Shown here: positions 1-10,019 of the stretch, piece by piece
Layout of the letters: each line of letters starts with the position of its first letter
How positions within the stretch are numbered: position 1 is the stretch's first letter
From: Micrococcus flavus
GTDB lineage: Bacteria > Actinomycetota > Actinomycetes > Actinomycetales > Micrococcaceae
Assembly (NCBI RefSeq): GCF_014204815.1
Contig: NZ_JACHMC010000001.1
Coordinates: forward strand, 930,001 to 994,000
Length of the DNA stretch: 64,000 nt
Direction of reading: 5' to 3'
The notes under the pieces: generated by a model
The model's input: only the letters and a program-made list of their open reading frames with translations
Databases searched by the model: none
Told to the model about the DNA's origin: nothing
Position numbers and translations under genes: made by a program

Positions 1-2127
1 CGCCGGGCCCTGGGGGCGGACCGCCCCGGCCGGGTAGTGCAGCAGCTGTCCCGCCCGCGTGACGAACACCAGGTGGTCCTCGTCCGCCGGGGCCGGCGCC
101 GCCCCGACGACGGCGTCCCCGTCCTTGAGGGCGATCGCCGACAGCTCGTCCCGGTTCAGCGGCCAGTCGGGACGGACGCGCTTGACCACGCCGCGGGCGG
201 TGCCGACGGCGAGCACGGCGTCGAGCGGCACGAGCGCGACGAGCGTCTCGCCCTTCTCGAGGGCGACGAGGTCCTTGGCCGGGCGGGCCTCGGTGAGGGA
301 CGGCGCCGGCGAGGGCTCGGCCGCCCCCGGCAGCTCCACGGCGGGCAGCCGCAGCACGCGCCCGGCGCTCGTCAGGGCGCCGACCTCGCCGCGGGCGGTG
401 GTGGCGACCACGGAGGTGAAGGCGTCGTGCTTGCGCCGGCGCCCCTGCGGGGCCAGCGGCGTGCGGTCCGCCGTGCGCAGCAGGCGGCCGCTCGTGGTCA
501 GGACGGCCCAGCAGGCGGTGTCGGGGATCATCAGCTCGCCGCCGGCGGCGGCCGTGCCGGCCGCGGCGGAGGCGGGGGCGCCCGGCGCCACGGCCGGGGC
601 CGCCTCGGCGTCCACCAGCCGGGTGCGGCGGTCGTCGCCGAACTCGTCCGCCACCGCCTGCAGCTCCGCCGAGACGACCTCGCGCAGGCGCGCCTCGGAC
701 GCCAGGATCGCCTCGAGCTCGGCGATGGCCCGGGCGAGCTCGTCCCGCTCCGCCTCCAGCTCGATCCGGGAGAACCGGGTGAGCTGGCGCAGGCGCAGCT
801 CGAGGATGTGCTCGGCCTGCCGCTCCGAGAGGTCGAAGACCTGCATGAGCCGGGTGCGGGCCGCGGCCGTGTCGTCCGAGGTGCGGATGATCTCGATGAC
901 CTCGTCGATGTCCACCAGGGCCAGCAGCAGCCCCTCCACGAGGTGCAGACGGTCCCGCCGGCGGCCCAGCCGGTGCGCGGTGCGCCGGCGCACCACGGCC
1001 AGGCGGTGGTCCACGTACACCTGCAGCAGCGCGCGCAGGCCCAGGGTCTGCGGCTGGCCGTCCACGAGGGCCACGTTGTTGATGCCGAAGGTCTCCTCCA
1101 TCGGCGTGTGCCGGTACAGCGCGGCCAGCACCGCCGGGGCGTTGAACCCGGACTTCAGCTCCACCACGAGGCGCAGGCCGTGCTTGCGGTCGGTCAGGTC
1201 CACCACGTCCGCGATGCCCTGCAGGCGGCCGGCGCGCACCCCGTCCTTGATCCGCTCGATGACCTTCTCCGGCCCCACCGCGTACGGCAGCTCCGTGATC
1301 ACGATCCCCGTGCGCCGGGCGGAGACCTGCTCGATCGCGGCGGTCGCGCGCATGCGGAACGTGCCGCGTCCGCTCGTGTAGGCGTCCCGGATGCCGTCGA
1401 GCCCGACGATGCTGCCGCCGGAAGGCAGGTCCGGGCCGGGCACGTGCGCCATGAGCGCCTCCAGGTCCGCGTCCGGCTCGGCGAGCAGGTGCCGGGCCGC
1501 GGCCACGACCTCGCGCAGGTTGTGCGGGGCCATGTTCGTCGCCATGCCGACGGCGATCCCCGCCGCGCCGTTCACCAGCAGGTTCGGGTACGCCGCCGGC
1601 AGCACCGCGGGCTGCTGGAACTGGTTGTCGTAGTTCGGGACGAAGTCGACCGTGTCCTCGTCCAGGTCGGCGGTCAGCGCGAGGGCCGCCGGCGCCATCC
1701 GGGCCTCGGTGTACCGGGGCGCGGCCGGGCCGTCGTCGAGCGAGCCGAAGTTGCCGTGCCCGTCCACCATGGGCAGGCGCAGGGAGAACGGCTGGGCCAG
1801 GCGGACCATGGCGTCGTAGATCGCGGCGTCCCCGTGCGGGTGCAGCTTGCCCATCACCTCTCCCACCACGCGGGCGGACTTCACGTGGCCGCGGTCCGGG
1901 CGCAGGCCCATCTGGGACATCATGTAGAGGATGCGGCGCTGCACCGGCTTGAGCCCGTCCCGCGCGTCCGGCAGCGCCCGCGAGTAGATCACCGAGTACG
2001 CGTACTCGAGGAAGGACGTCTCCATCTCCAGCGAGACGTCGACGTCGACGATGTTCTCCTGCTCCGGCGGCAGGGGGCGGGCCCCCTCGGCACGAGCGGT
2101 GCGGGAGCGGGACGACTTGGCCATCAT
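1..2127 (-). CDS. parC: DNA topoisomerase IV (gyrase-type) subunit A, 5' part
   Basis: Type IIA topoisomerase A subunit, which cuts and rejoins both DNA strands to decatenate or relax DNA together with a ParE/GyrB-type ATPase subunit. The gene runs out of the window, so only about 709 N-terminal residues are visible. Seen: the motif [11 protein letters not shown] (residues 60-70), the quinolone-pocket region [12 protein letters not shown] (94-105) and RYTEARM (138-144) with the catalytic tyrosine at 139. Next come the tower and coiled-coil regions and the start of the C-terminal DNA-wrapping domain. Two adjacent ATGs (2127 and 2124) are possible; a GAGG lies upstream. Actinobacteria often encode a gyrA and this second paralogue; the neighbourhood (sepH, dut) is that of the topoisomerase IV copy, but gyrA is not excluded. 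It is divergent from the acetyltransferase gene, 48 bp away. Confidence 0.9.
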   Translation of the reverse strand, partial: MMAKSSRSRTARAEGARPLPPEQENIVDVDVSLEMETSFLEYAYSVIYSRALPDARDGLKPVQRRILYMMSQMGLRPDRGHVKSARVVGEVMGKLHPHGDAAIYDAMVRLAQPFSLRLPMVDGHGNFGSLDDGPAAPRYTEARMAPAALALTADLDEDTVDFVPNYDNQFQQPAVLPAAYPNLLVNGAAGIAVGMATNMAPHNLREVVAAARHLLAEPDADLEALMAHVPGPDLPSGGSIVGLDGIRDAYTSGRGTFRMRATAAIEQVSARRTGIVITELPYAVGPEKVIERIKDGVRAGRLQGIADVVDLTDRKHGLRLVVELKSGFNAPAVLAALYRHTPMEETFGINNVALVDGQPQTLGLRALLQVYVDHRLAVVRRRTAHRLGRRRDRLHLVEGLLLALVDIDEVIEIIRTSDDTAAARTRLMQVFDLSERQAEHILELRLRQLTRFSRIELEAERDELARAIAELEAILASEARLREVVSAELQAVADEFGDDRRTRLVDAEAAPAVAPGAPASAAAGTAAAGGELMIPDTACWAVLTTSGRLLRTADRTPLAPQGRRRKHDAFTSVVATTARGEVGALTSAGRVLRLPAVELPGAAEPSPAPSLTEARPAKDLVALEKGETLVALVPLDAVLAVGTARGVVKRVRPDWPLNRDELSAIALKDGDAVVGAAPAPADEDHLVFVTRAGQLLHYPAGAVRPQGPA

Positions 2128-2162
2128 GGTGCTGGGGGGATCCTCACGGCTCGGTTCTTGTC

Positions 2163-2175
2163 TACGCTGAATCCT
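2163..2175 (+). promoter_or_regulatory. -10 element of a probable leaderless promoter
   Basis: TACGCT at 2163-2168 is followed by 7 nt and then the ATG at 2176, with no purine-rich ribosome binding site between. Transcription would start at or next to the A of the start codon. No convincing -35 is seen. Confidence 0.55.
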
Positions 2176-4905
2176 ATGGCTGAGACCGACACGGCAAGCG
2201 CGTACCCGAGCCGCTGGGAGGCCGACGTGGTGCTCCGCGACGGCGCCACCGCCCGGCTGCGCCCCATCACCCCCGAGGACGCGGCCGGCCTGCAGGACAT
2301 GCACTCCCGCCAGTCCGAGTCCTCCATCTACCTGCGCTACTTCACCTACAAGTCCGAGCTGTCCCAGAAGGACCTGGACCGGTTCACCCACGTGGACCAC
2401 CGGGACCGCGTGGCCCTCGTGATCGTGCGCGGGGACCGGCTGCTCGGCGTGGGGCGCTACGACCGCTACGGGGACTCCGACGCCGCCGAGGTCGCCTTCA
2501 ACATCTCGGACGCCTCCCAGGGCCAGGGCCTGGGCTCCATCCTCATGGAGCACCTCGCCGTGGCGGCCCGCGAGAACGGCATCCGGCGCTTCACCGCCGA
2601 GGTCCTCCCGGAGAACCGCAAGATGCTCTCCGTCTTCCAGGACTCCGGCTTCGAGGTGGCCCGTCACTTCGAGGACGGCGTGGTGGCCGTGGAGTTCCCC
2701 ATCGACCCCACCGCCCGCTGGCGGGCCGTCGTGGAGTCGCGCGAGCACCGCGCCGAGGCCCGCTCCGTGGCCGAGCTCGTCGAGCCCGAGTCGGTCGCCG
2801 TCGTCGGCGCCTCCCGGGACCCCGGAGCCGTCGGCTCGATCGTCCTGCGCCACATCCTCGAGGGCGGCTTCACCGGCCGCGTGCACGCCGTCAACCGCGC
2901 CGCCGAGGACGTCCAGGGCCTCACGGCGCACGCCTCCCTCGCGGACATCGCGGAGCCCGTCGACCTCGTCGTCGTCGCCGTCCCCGTGGCGGAGGTGGAC
3001 GAGGTCGTCGAGCAGGCCGGTGCCCTCGGGGCCCACGGCCTGCTCGTGCTCACCTCGGGCTACGCCGATGCGGGCGAGGAGGGCCTGCGCGCGCAGCGCC
3101 GCCTCGTGGCGCGCTCCCGGGCCCACGGCATGCGCGTGATCGGCCCCGCCTCCTCGGGGCTCGTGCGCACGGATCCCGCCGTGCGCCTCAACGCCTCCCC
3201 GTCCCCGGGCCTGGCCCACCGCGGGCCCATCGGCGTGTTCAGCCAGTCCGGCGCCGTGGGCGCCATGATCACGGCCGCCATGAAGCGCCGCGGGCTCGGG
3301 CTGTCCACCTCCCTCAGCGCGGGCAACCGGGCGGACGTCTCCGGCAACGACGCCATGCAGTTCTTCGAGGACGACCCCCAGACCGCCGCCGTGGGCGTGT
3401 ACCTGGAGTCCTTCGGCAACCCCCGCAAGTTCACCCGCATCGCCCGGCGGCTCTCCCGCACCAAGCCCGTGGTGGTGGTCCGCTCCGACGTCACCGGGCG
3501 CGCCCTGCCGCCCGGCCACGAGGTCCGCACCACGCAGGCCCCGGCCGGTGCCGTGGACTCGATGCTGGACCAGACCGGCGTGCTCGAGGTCGCCACCCAC
3601 GAGGACATGCTCGACCTGCTGATGGCCGTGGCCACCCAGCCGCTGCCCGCCGGACGCCGCGTCAGCCTGGTGGTGGACTCCCTGGCGCTCGACCGGATCG
3701 CCCGCGACGCCGCCGCCCAGGCCGGCCTCGAGGTCGTCGCCACCCTCGGCCTCGGCGACCGGGAGCAGGGCATCGCCCCGCCGGCCCGCGACCTCGTGGG
3801 CCACGTGGCCGCGGCGCTCGCGGCCGGGGACTCGGACGCCGTCGTGGTGGTGGGGCGCCTCGGCCTGCACCAGGACGAGGAGATCGCGGACCAGGTGGCC
3901 GCCGCCCTCGCCGAGGTGGCCCGGGACGCCCCGGTGCCGGTGCTCGCGAGCCTGCCCGACGCCGTGACCCCCCGGTACGCCGGCGCGCGCCTCGGCGGGG
4001 CGGGGGCGCCGGCCGACGACGCCGAGCCCGGCGCGCGCCAGCCCGGAGTGCCCCTCTACCCGTCGCCGCGGTCGGCGCTGTCCGTGCTCGGCCGGCTCGC
4101 CGAGTACGGCGCGTGGCGCCGACAGGACGCGGGCGAGCCGATCGAGCTGTCCGACGTGGACGTCCGCGCCGCGGAGGCCCTCGTGGAGTCCGCGTGCGGA
4201 CGAGCCCGGGGGACCGAGCTCGTCCGGCTGACCGGGAAGGAGACCGAGCGGCTGCTGGGCCTCTACGGCATCTCCGTGCTGCCCTCGCGTCGGTTCACCA
4301 CGGCGGACGAGGCCGTGGCCGCGGCCGAGGAGCTCGGCTTCCCGGTGGCCGTGAAGGCCGTGGACCCCTACCTGCGGCACCGGATCGACCTGGGCGGGGT
4401 GCGCCTGAACGTGGTGGACGCCGACTCGCTGCGGCGCAACGTGGAGCACATGCGCCAGGTGCTCGCCCCGTTCGGCGTGACGGAGCTCGAGGTGCAGTCC
4501 ATGGCGCCCACCGGCCAGTCCTGCATGGTGACGGCCCTGGAGGACCCCCTGCTGGGCCCGGTGGTGTCCTTCGGCATGGCCGGCGACGCCACGGACCTGC
4601 TGGGGGACTGGGTGCACCGGGTGCCCCCGCTCACCGACCAGGACGTGGCGCGCATGGTGCGGGCGCCGCGGGCGGCGGTGAAGCTCGCGGGCGCCGGCGG
4701 CGTGCCCGCGGTGGACCTGCCGGCCCTGGAGGACCTGGTGGCCCGCGTCAGCTGCCTGAAGGACGACCTCGCCGCCGTGGCCCGGCTGCGCTTCGCGCCC
4801 GTGCTCGCCTCGGCGAGCGGGGTCACCGTGCTGGCCGCCGAGGTGGACGTGGCCAACGCCGCCGGCCGCACCGACTCGGCCCGTCGCGCCCTGCGCGCCA
4901 GCTGA
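2176..4905 (+). CDS. GNAT acetyltransferase fused to acyl-CoA synthetase (NDP-forming)-like domains, Pat-type
   Basis: A 909-residue protein of the protein-lysine acetyltransferase (Pat) type, which in studied actinobacteria acetylates enzymes such as acetyl-CoA synthetase. Order of domains: N-terminal GNAT fold (about 20-175) with the acetyl-CoA loop QGQGLGS; a CoA-binding Rossmann domain starting at [14 protein letters not shown] (about 205-320); a succinyl-CoA-ligase-like region with [10 protein letters not shown]; and a C-terminal ATP-grasp domain (about 690-905) with [10 protein letters not shown]. The GNAT domain is N-terminal, unlike the C-terminal position in E. coli Pat. The start at 2176 is chosen because upstream codons in this frame are the antisense of the topoisomerase gene and because of the leaderless-type -10 element. 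The substrate cannot be read from the sequence. Confidence 0.88.
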   Translation: MAETDTASAYPSRWEADVVLRDGATARLRPITPEDAAGLQDMHSRQSESSIYLRYFTYKSELSQKDLDRFTHVDHRDRVALVIVRGDRLLGVGRYDRYGDSDAAEVAFNISDASQGQGLGSILMEHLAVAARENGIRRFTAEVLPENRKMLSVFQDSGFEVARHFEDGVVAVEFPIDPTARWRAVVESREHRAEARSVAELVEPESVAVVGASRDPGAVGSIVLRHILEGGFTGRVHAVNRAAEDVQGLTAHASLADIAEPVDLVVVAVPVAEVDEVVEQAGALGAHGLLVLTSGYADAGEEGLRAQRRLVARSRAHGMRVIGPASSGLVRTDPAVRLNASPSPGLAHRGPIGVFSQSGAVGAMITAAMKRRGLGLSTSLSAGNRADVSGNDAMQFFEDDPQTAAVGVYLESFGNPRKFTRIARRLSRTKPVVVVRSDVTGRALPPGHEVRTTQAPAGAVDSMLDQTGVLEVATHEDMLDLLMAVATQPLPAGRRVSLVVDSLALDRIARDAAAQAGLEVVATLGLGDREQGIAPPARDLVGHVAAALAAGDSDAVVVVGRLGLHQDEEIADQVAAALAEVARDAPVPVLASLPDAVTPRYAGARLGGAGAPADDAEPGARQPGVPLYPSPRSALSVLGRLAEYGAWRRQDAGEPIELSDVDVRAAEALVESACGRARGTELVRLTGKETERLLGLYGISVLPSRRFTTADEAVAAAEELGFPVAVKAVDPYLRHRIDLGGVRLNVVDADSLRRNVEHMRQVLAPFGVTELEVQSMAPTGQSCMVTALEDPLLGPVVSFGMAGDATDLLGDWVHRVPPLTDQDVARMVRAPRAAVKLAGAGGVPAVDLPALEDLVARVSCLKDDLAAVARLRFAPVLASASGVTVLAAEVDVANAAGRTDSARRALRAS

Positions 4906-4944
4906 CCGGCGCCCTGCGCGTCAGCCGACGGTCCCCTGCGTGCC

Positions 4945-4957
4945 TAGCATGGTGGGC
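4945..4957 (+). promoter_or_regulatory. -10 element of a probable leaderless promoter
   Basis: TAGCAT at 4945-4950 is followed by 7 nt and the ATG at 4958. No ribosome binding site lies between. Confidence 0.55.
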
Positions 4958-5551
4958 ATGACCGCGCTGCGCTGGAACCACGACCACGGCTCCCTCGACG
5001 AGGCCCTGCGACGGGCCGGGTACTACCCGGAGCTCGTGGCGCACGCGATCGCCGTGGAGCTGGAGGGGCGCACCGCCCTGGCCCACCTCGTGCACGTGGA
5101 CACCCACTTCGACTACGAGGAGATCCACCGGCACATCACGGTCCTGGTGGTGGCCGGGGACGTCCTGCTGGCCGTGCACCTGGACGACCACGCCGCCGAC
5201 CCCGCGGGCCAGGCGGTGCTGGCGCAGGTGTCCACGGAGATGGTGCCCCTGCGGTCCATCGAGTCGGTGCTGCTGACCACGGGCCACGCCCACCCGGAGC
5301 GGTTCCGGCCGCAGGACCCGGTGGCGGAGATGACCCTGGGCGTGCAGTGGGCCGGCGGCCAGCGCGTGGACCTGCAGCCGGCCGGCTGCGCGGACCCCCG
5401 GTGCGACGCCGACCACGGCTACACGGGCACCACCGCCCGGGAGGACCTGGTGATCCGCGTGGCGGCCGACGCCGAGGGCCAGGGGGCCGTGGACGCGGCC
5501 CTGCACTTCGCCCGGGTGCTGCGCCGTGCCCACCTGGCGGTCGCGGCGTGA
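4958..5551 (+). CDS. DUF5998 family protein
   Basis: A 197-residue soluble protein of unknown function, typical of actinobacteria. The sequence starts MTALRWNHDHGSLDEALRRAG and has a CADPRCDADHGYTG stretch near residue 145 with two cysteines and a histidine that could bind a metal. No signal peptide or membrane segment. A GTG six codons upstream (4940) is in frame, but the ATG at 4958 sits 7 nt after a -10 element and is preferred. The stop overlaps the GTG start of the next gene (GTGA), so the two are probably translated together. Family assignment is from recall of similar proteins next to phosphodiesterase genes in Micrococcales. Confidence 0.8.
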   Translation: MTALRWNHDHGSLDEALRRAGYYPELVAHAIAVELEGRTALAHLVHVDTHFDYEEIHRHITVLVVAGDVLLAVHLDDHAADPAGQAVLAQVSTEMVPLRSIESVLLTTGHAHPERFRPQDPVAEMTLGVQWAGGQRVDLQPAGCADPRCDADHGYTGTTAREDLVIRVAADAEGQGAVDAALHFARVLRRAHLAVAA

Positions 5552-6780
5552 GCCCGGCCACGGATGCCACGGGCGGGGCGGTCGGGGCCCTCACCCCGGC
5601 CGGCGGGCCGGCCGCGCCGACGTCGTCCACGCCCCCCGAGCGGGCGCTGCGCTCCGTCCTGACCTCGGCCGCCGCGGCCCTGGGCGTGCCGGGTGTCGAG
5701 GACGTGCTGGGCCTGGGGTCCACCCGCAGCGTGCTCGTGGTCCTCGTGGACGGGCTGGGCCGGTCGGTCCTGAAGCGCCACGGCGGCCACGCGCCCACGC
5801 TGCGGGCGGCGATGGCCGACGGCGGCCGCGTCCTCGTCGCGGCCACGCCCACCACGACGGCGGCCTCCCTCACGAGCCTCGGCACGGGCCTGGACGTGGG
5901 GGAGCACGGCGTGGCCGGCTACGACGTCCTGGACCCCGAGCGCCGCGTCGTCGTGAACATGCTGGGCGGCTGGGACGAGGCCACCGACCCGGTGGCCTGG
6001 CAGCCGCACGCCACGGTGTTCGAGCGCGCCGAGGCGGCGGGCGTGGACGCGGTGACGGTGTCCCTGCCGGAGTTCGAGCACTCCGCGCTCACGCGGGCCG
6101 GCCTGCGCGGGGGGCGGTTCCTGTCCGGCCGGGGGCTGATCGCCCGCACCCAGCACGTGGCGCGGGTCCTGACCGAGGCCCGCGAGCCCACCCTGGTGTA
6201 CTTCTACGCCAACGAGCTGGACAAGGCCGGGCATCGCCACGGCGTGGGCTCCGATGCGTGGCTGCACGCCCTCGAGGAGGTCGACGCCGCCGTGCGCCGC
6301 CTCGTGGCTCGGGTGCCGCAGGGGACCCTCGTGCTGGTCACGGGCGACCACGGCATGGTGGACGTCCCGGTCGCCCGGCGCGTGGACTACGCCGCTGTCG
6401 ATGAGACCGGACGACTCGTGGACCCGGCGCTGCTCGAGGGGGTGGCGCACACCGCGGGGGAGCCGCGGATGGTGCAGCTGCACTTCACCGCCGACGCCGG
6501 CGACGCCGTGCGGGCCCGCACCCGCGCGGCGTGGCAGGAGCGGTTCGGCGCCCAGGCCTGGGTGGTCACCCGGGAGGAGGCCGTGGCCGCCGGATGGTTC
6601 GGGGACCGCGTGACGGAGCGCGTCCTGCCGCGCATCGGCGAGCTGCTCGTCGCGTGCCACGGGGACCTCGCGCTCTACGACGGCCGCCGGGTGTCCCCGC
6701 GGGCGTTCGCGATGGTGGGCCAGCACGGCTCGCCGACGCGCGCCGAGCGCGAGGTGCCGCTGCTGCTCTGGCGGCGCTGA
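5548..6780 (+). CDS. Alkaline phosphatase-fold phosphodiesterase / nucleotide pyrophosphatase
   Basis: A 410-residue member of the alkaline phosphatase superfamily (type I phosphodiesterase/nucleotide pyrophosphatase). Visible metal and nucleophile motifs: VLVVLVDGLGRS near residue 65 (first metal Asp), the TTTAAS stretch near 100 with a candidate Thr nucleophile, YANELDKAGHRHG near 220, and VTGDHGMVDV near 265 (metal ligands Asp and His). A late QHGSPTR supplies another histidine. There is no obvious signal peptide, so a cytosolic role is likely; the substrate is unknown. GTG start overlaps the DUF5998 stop. It converges on sepH with a 7-bp gap. Confidence 0.87.
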   Translation: MSPATDATGGAVGALTPAGGPAAPTSSTPPERALRSVLTSAAAALGVPGVEDVLGLGSTRSVLVVLVDGLGRSVLKRHGGHAPTLRAAMADGGRVLVAATPTTTAASLTSLGTGLDVGEHGVAGYDVLDPERRVVVNMLGGWDEATDPVAWQPHATVFERAEAAGVDAVTVSLPEFEHSALTRAGLRGGRFLSGRGLIARTQHVARVLTEAREPTLVYFYANELDKAGHRHGVGSDAWLHALEEVDAAVRRLVARVPQGTLVLVTGDHGMVDVPVARRVDYAAVDETGRLVDPALLEGVAHTAGEPRMVQLHFTADAGDAVRARTRAAWQERFGAQAWVVTREEAVAAGWFGDRVTERVLPRIGELLVACHGDLALYDGRRVSPRAFAMVGQHGSPTRAEREVPLLLWRR

Positions 6781-6787
6781 GCCGGCC

Positions 6788-8314
6788 TCAGTCGCCCTTG
6801 CGGCCGAAGACGATGTCGTCCCAGCTGGGCACCGACGCGCGGCGCGCCGCCGAGCGGGCCCGGGGACGCGGCGTGGGCATCGCGGGGCGTTCGCGGCCGG
6901 GGCGCGGCGTCGGCTCGGCGGCGGGGTCCTCGTCCGTCCGCTCGACCGGGGTCGCCGGGGGTGCCGTCTCCGGCCCGTCGTCCGCGCGATCCTCCTGGGC
7001 GTCCGCCTCGGCGTCGTCCTCGGGGAGGGCGGGCAGACCGCGCAGCAGTCGCGCGGCGCGGCTGGGGGCCGGGGTGTCGGCGGCCTCCTCGGCGGGCGCG
7101 TCGCCCGGGGCCGCCGGGGACGGGCCCGCGGTCTCCTCCTCGGAGCGCTCGGCCGCCTCCCGGGCCTGGGCTCCACGGGCGATAAGGTGGGCGAGCGCGT
7201 CGTCGGACTCCTCGTCCTGGCCCACGCGGCGACCGCGACGGCTGCGCAGGATCTCCAGCAGGTCCGCGTCCCGGTCGGCGCTCGCGGACACCGCGCCCCG
7301 CGGGGTCACGGCGTCCTGCCCGGCGTCGACGGCCGCGGCGGACGCGCCGTCCTCCTCCGCGGGCTCCCCGTCCGCGGCGGGATGCCGCACGTCCCAGGCC
7401 TGGGCGTCCGAGAGGATGCGGGCCCACGCGTTCTGCGGGTCCAGGTGGCGGCCGGAGGGGCGGAAGGACCACCGCGCGGGCGGCTCCTCCCGGGTGGGCA
7501 GCGCCGTCCCCTCGGGCGCGGGGAAGGCGGCCACCACCGTCCAGTCGCCGGCGCCCGCACGCCATGCGTCCCACTCGAGGGCGCCGACGTCGACGCCCAG
7601 CTCCGCGAGCCGGTGGGCGGCCAGCTCGGCCAGCGTGGTGGGCCCTCCGTCGGTGACGGTGGAGGAGTACAGGTCGGGGCCGCCGACCCAGACCTCCACC
7701 CCCTGCGCCTGCTGGGCGATGTAGCCGCGCTCGGCGAGCACGGGGAAGCCGTACGTGCGGATGCGGGAGTAGGCGTTGCCGGACTCCCGCGCCACCTGCT
7801 CCACGGTGGCGCCGGCCCGGATGCGCGCCTGGATCTCGCGCGGGCTCAGCGGCACGGCGTCCGCCGTGGCGGCCGCGCGGACGTCCGCCTGGTCCGCCAC
7901 GGGGGTGACGGGGGCGGTGGGCCCGGCGGATCCGGGCCGCTCCACGGTCGACACGGGCTCGGGACGCTCCGCGTCCGGCGAGCGGACGACGTCGAGGGCC
8001 AGCTCCTCGCCCGCCTCCCCGTCCGGCGCCGGCACCAGGCTGATGCGGGGCGTGAGGTCCACGTCGGCCGTGGCGACCGGGGCGGGGTCGCCCTCGGGCG
8101 CCGCCGTGGGCTCGTCGACCGCGGCGCCCTGCGGTGCGGCGGCCGGGGCCGGGTGCTCCGGCTGCGGACGGGCCTCGTCCTGCTCCTCACCCTGCTCCAC
8201 CACGAGCCGCCGGAGGTACGGGGTCACCGGGAGCGTGTGCGCGGACCCGTCCGGGGTGGTCAGGCGCAGCGCGTCGCCGTCCTCGGTCGGACCGGTGAGT
8301 CGGAGCTCCGCCAT
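6788..8314 (-). CDS. sepH: Cell division protein SepH (DUF3071)
   Basis: A 508-residue septation protein. In Streptomyces and mycobacteria SepH binds FtsZ and stimulates filament assembly. Seen: the N-terminal DUF3071 start MAELRLTGPTEDGDALRLT, a helix-turn-helix-like region around residues 150-200 (SPREIQARIRAGATVEQVAR then SRIRTYGFPVLAERG), a long acidic, proline/alanine-rich disordered middle, and the conserved C-terminal tail RASVPSWDDIVFGRK. An in-frame ATG six codons upstream (8332) exists, but AAAGGG lies 7-12 nt before 8314, which decides the start. SepH homologues are usually shorter; the extra length here is low-complexity linker. Confidence 0.9.
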   Translation of the reverse strand: MAELRLTGPTEDGDALRLTTPDGSAHTLPVTPYLRRLVVEQGEEQDEARPQPEHPAPAAAPQGAAVDEPTAAPEGDPAPVATADVDLTPRISLVPAPDGEAGEELALDVVRSPDAERPEPVSTVERPGSAGPTAPVTPVADQADVRAAATADAVPLSPREIQARIRAGATVEQVARESGNAYSRIRTYGFPVLAERGYIAQQAQGVEVWVGGPDLYSSTVTDGGPTTLAELAAHRLAELGVDVGALEWDAWRAGAGDWTVVAAFPAPEGTALPTREEPPARWSFRPSGRHLDPQNAWARILSDAQAWDVRHPAADGEPAEEDGASAAAVDAGQDAVTPRGAVSASADRDADLLEILRSRRGRRVGQDEESDDALAHLIARGAQAREAAERSEEETAGPSPAAPGDAPAEEAADTPAPSRAARLLRGLPALPEDDAEADAQEDRADDGPETAPPATPVERTDEDPAAEPTPRPGRERPAMPTPRPRARSAARRASVPSWDDIVFGRKGD

Positions 8315-8465
8315 GGGGACATCCCTTTCCATCGTGGTCTCGGCCCGGTGCGGCACGGGCGTCGCCGGTGCCCGGGCTGGTCCGATCCTAACGGGAGCCC
8401 CGCCCCGCCCCCGGTCGGGCGCGCAGCCCGGGACGGAGGGCGGGTGCGTCCCCCGTGGGGAGCAT

Positions 8466-8494
8466 TTGGCGCCCCGGAGACCATGGTGCACAAT
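8466..8494 (+). promoter_or_regulatory. Sigma-70-type promoter before the DUF4193 gene
   Basis: TTGGCG at 8466-8471, 17 nt, then CACAAT at 8489-8494. This is one of the few places in the window with both hexamers at canonical spacing. Transcription would begin about 8501, giving a leader of roughly 107 nt. Confidence 0.5.
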
Positions 8495-8607
8495 CTACGC
8501 GCAACGGCGCTGGCCGGGGACGCCCCACGGGCGGATCCCGCATCCGGTGCCGCCCCAGGCACCGGCCCCGGTGCCGACCCCCACCAGCGGAGCGTGAGAT
8601 CCCCACC

Positions 8608-8907
8608 ATGGCCACCGACTACGACGCACCTCGCAAGAACGAGGAAGAGCTGAGCCAGAACTCGATCGAGGAGCTAAAGGCGCGGCGCACGGACACGCAG
8701 TCGGCCGTCGTGGACGAGGACGAGACGGAGGCCGCGGAGGGCTTCGAGCTGCCCGGTGCCGACCTCTCCGGCGAGGAGCTGATGGTGCGGGTGCTCCCCG
8801 CCCAGTCGGACGAGTTCACGTGCGCCTCGTGCTTCCTCGTGCGCCATCGCTCCCAGGCCGCCCGCGAGGAGGGCGAGCTGGTCTACTGCACCGACTGCGA
8901 GGGCTGA
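8608..8907 (+). CDS. DUF4193 zinc-ribbon protein
   Basis: A 99-residue acidic protein ending in a zinc-ribbon pattern: C72-x2-C75 and C94-x2-C97. The DUF4193 family is found almost only in actinobacteria and its function is unknown. The N-terminal half is charged and probably flexible (SQNSIEELKARR followed by an acidic run). The ATG at 8608 has only a weak upstream purine stretch (GTGAGAT). It is expressed away from sepH and converges with the DUF3093 gene over a 7-bp gap. Confidence 0.88.
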   Translation: MATDYDAPRKNEEELSQNSIEELKARRTDTQSAVVDEDETEAAEGFELPGADLSGEELMVRVLPAQSDEFTCASCFLVRHRSQAAREEGELVYCTDCEG

Positions 8908-8914
8908 GCCCCGC

Positions 8915-9445
8915 TCAGGCGGCCTCGTCGGCCATGCGGCCGCCGAGGGCGGCCACGAGCTCCTCGGGACGGCGGGTGCTGGTCAGCCAGTAGGGCGTGC
9001 GGTCCCGCGCATCCGTGATCTGCACACGCACCACCGGGGCGATCCAGCCGCGCACCGTGACGTAGGCCCACCCGTGCAGCAGCGGGCCCTGCTGCGCTCG
9101 GGCCGACTCTCCGCGGTGTCCGGTCACCTCGCCCACGTGGCGGCGCTCGATCTGCGCCCGCCCCACCTGGAGCGAGGAGTCGGTGACCACGATGCGCGGC
9201 GTCGAGGTGATCAGCACGATCGCCTCGACCACGAAGAACCCGATGGCCGCCGCCACACCCAGCCACACGTCGATGGGGGCGAACACCAGGATGGTGAGCC
9301 CCGCGAGCATCGCGGCCACCACCCAGACGCCGGGCGAGGGGCTCAGCCGCTCCGCGAACAGCACCGCCCCCGCACCGGCCGGGGAGTGTGGGCCGTCGGC
9401 GGGGCGGTCGGGTCGGATCTCGGCCGTGCGGGTCTCCTCGTGCAT
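8915..9445 (-). CDS. DUF3093 membrane protein
   Basis: A 176-residue protein with two adjacent membrane segments (about residues 40-85, [18 protein letters not shown] and [18 protein letters not shown]) followed by a soluble C-terminal domain ([17 protein letters not shown]). It matches the DUF3093 family of actinobacteria, which sits next to dut and DUF4193 genes. The start at 9445 is set by GGAGG 5 nt upstream. It is divergent from dut. The function is unknown. Confidence 0.85.
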   Translation of the reverse strand: MHEETRTAEIRPDRPADGPHSPAGAGAVLFAERLSPSPGVWVVAAMLAGLTILVFAPIDVWLGVAAAIGFFVVEAIVLITSTPRIVVTDSSLQVGRAQIERRHVGEVTGHRGESARAQQGPLLHGWAYVTVRGWIAPVVRVQITDARDRTPYWLTSTRRPEELVAALGGRMADEAA

Positions 9446-9501
9446 GTCCTCCAGCTTCCCACATCGGCGCCGGTCGCCGCCCCGGCCGCGTGGCGGAGAG
9501 G

Positions 9502-9515
9502 TAGAGTCGGGGCCC
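9502..9515 (+). promoter_or_regulatory. -10 element of a probable leaderless promoter for dut
   Basis: TAGAGT at 9502-9507 is followed by 8 nt and the GTG start at 9516. No ribosome binding site is visible between them. Confidence 0.5.
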
Positions 9516-10019
9516 GTGACCGACTCCGCCACGACCGACGTGCCCCTGCAGGCCCTCGACCCGGACCTGCCGCCGCCCTCGTACGCCCGCCCGGGGGACG
9601 CGGGCGCCGACCTGCGGACCACCGTGGACGTGAGCCTCGCTCCGGGGGAGCGCGCCCTGGTCCCCACGGGGGTCGCCCTGGCCCTGCCCGACGGCCACGC
9701 CGGCTTCATCCACCCCCGCTCCGGCCTGGCGGTCCGCCACGGCCTGAGCGTGGTCAACGCCCCGGGGACCGTCGACGCCGGCTACCGCGGCGAGATCATG
9801 GTGCCCCTGATCAATCTGGACCCGCGCACGCCCGTCACCCTGCGGCGGGGCGACCGGATCGCCCAGCTCGTGATCCAGCCCGTGGTGCGGGCGCGCTTCG
9901 TCCCCGTGGACGCGCTCCCCGACTCCGACCGCGGCACGGGCGGCTTCGGCTCCAGCGGCGGCTTCGGCGCCGCCGTCGACCCCCAGACCCCCACGTCGAC
10001 CTCCGGGAGGACCGCATGA
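9516..10019 (+). CDS. dut: dUTP diphosphatase
   Basis: A 167-residue trimeric-type dUTPase that hydrolyses dUTP to dUMP and pyrophosphate, keeping uracil out of DNA and supplying dTMP synthesis. All five family motifs are visible in order: [11 protein letters not shown] (motif I), [11 protein letters not shown] (II), [13 protein letters not shown] (III) with the catalytic Asp in [17 protein letters not shown] (IV), and the glycine-rich C-terminal GTGGFGSSG (V). Length fits the family. GTG start behind a leaderless-type promoter. Its stop overlaps the DUF3710 start (ATGA), beginning a run of four rightward genes. Confidence 0.95.
   Translation: MTDSATTDVPLQALDPDLPPPSYARPGDAGADLRTTVDVSLAPGERALVPTGVALALPDGHAGFIHPRSGLAVRHGLSVVNAPGTVDAGYRGEIMVPLINLDPRTPVTLRRGDRIAQLVIQPVVRARFVPVDALPDSDRGTGGFGSSGGFGAAVDPQTPTSTSGRTA

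Noticed and set aside
37-2160. Long rightward open frame of about 700 codons before the acetyltransferase
   Set aside because: It is the antisense of the topoisomerase A gene on the other strand, whose motifs are clear; the frame is open because of high GC.
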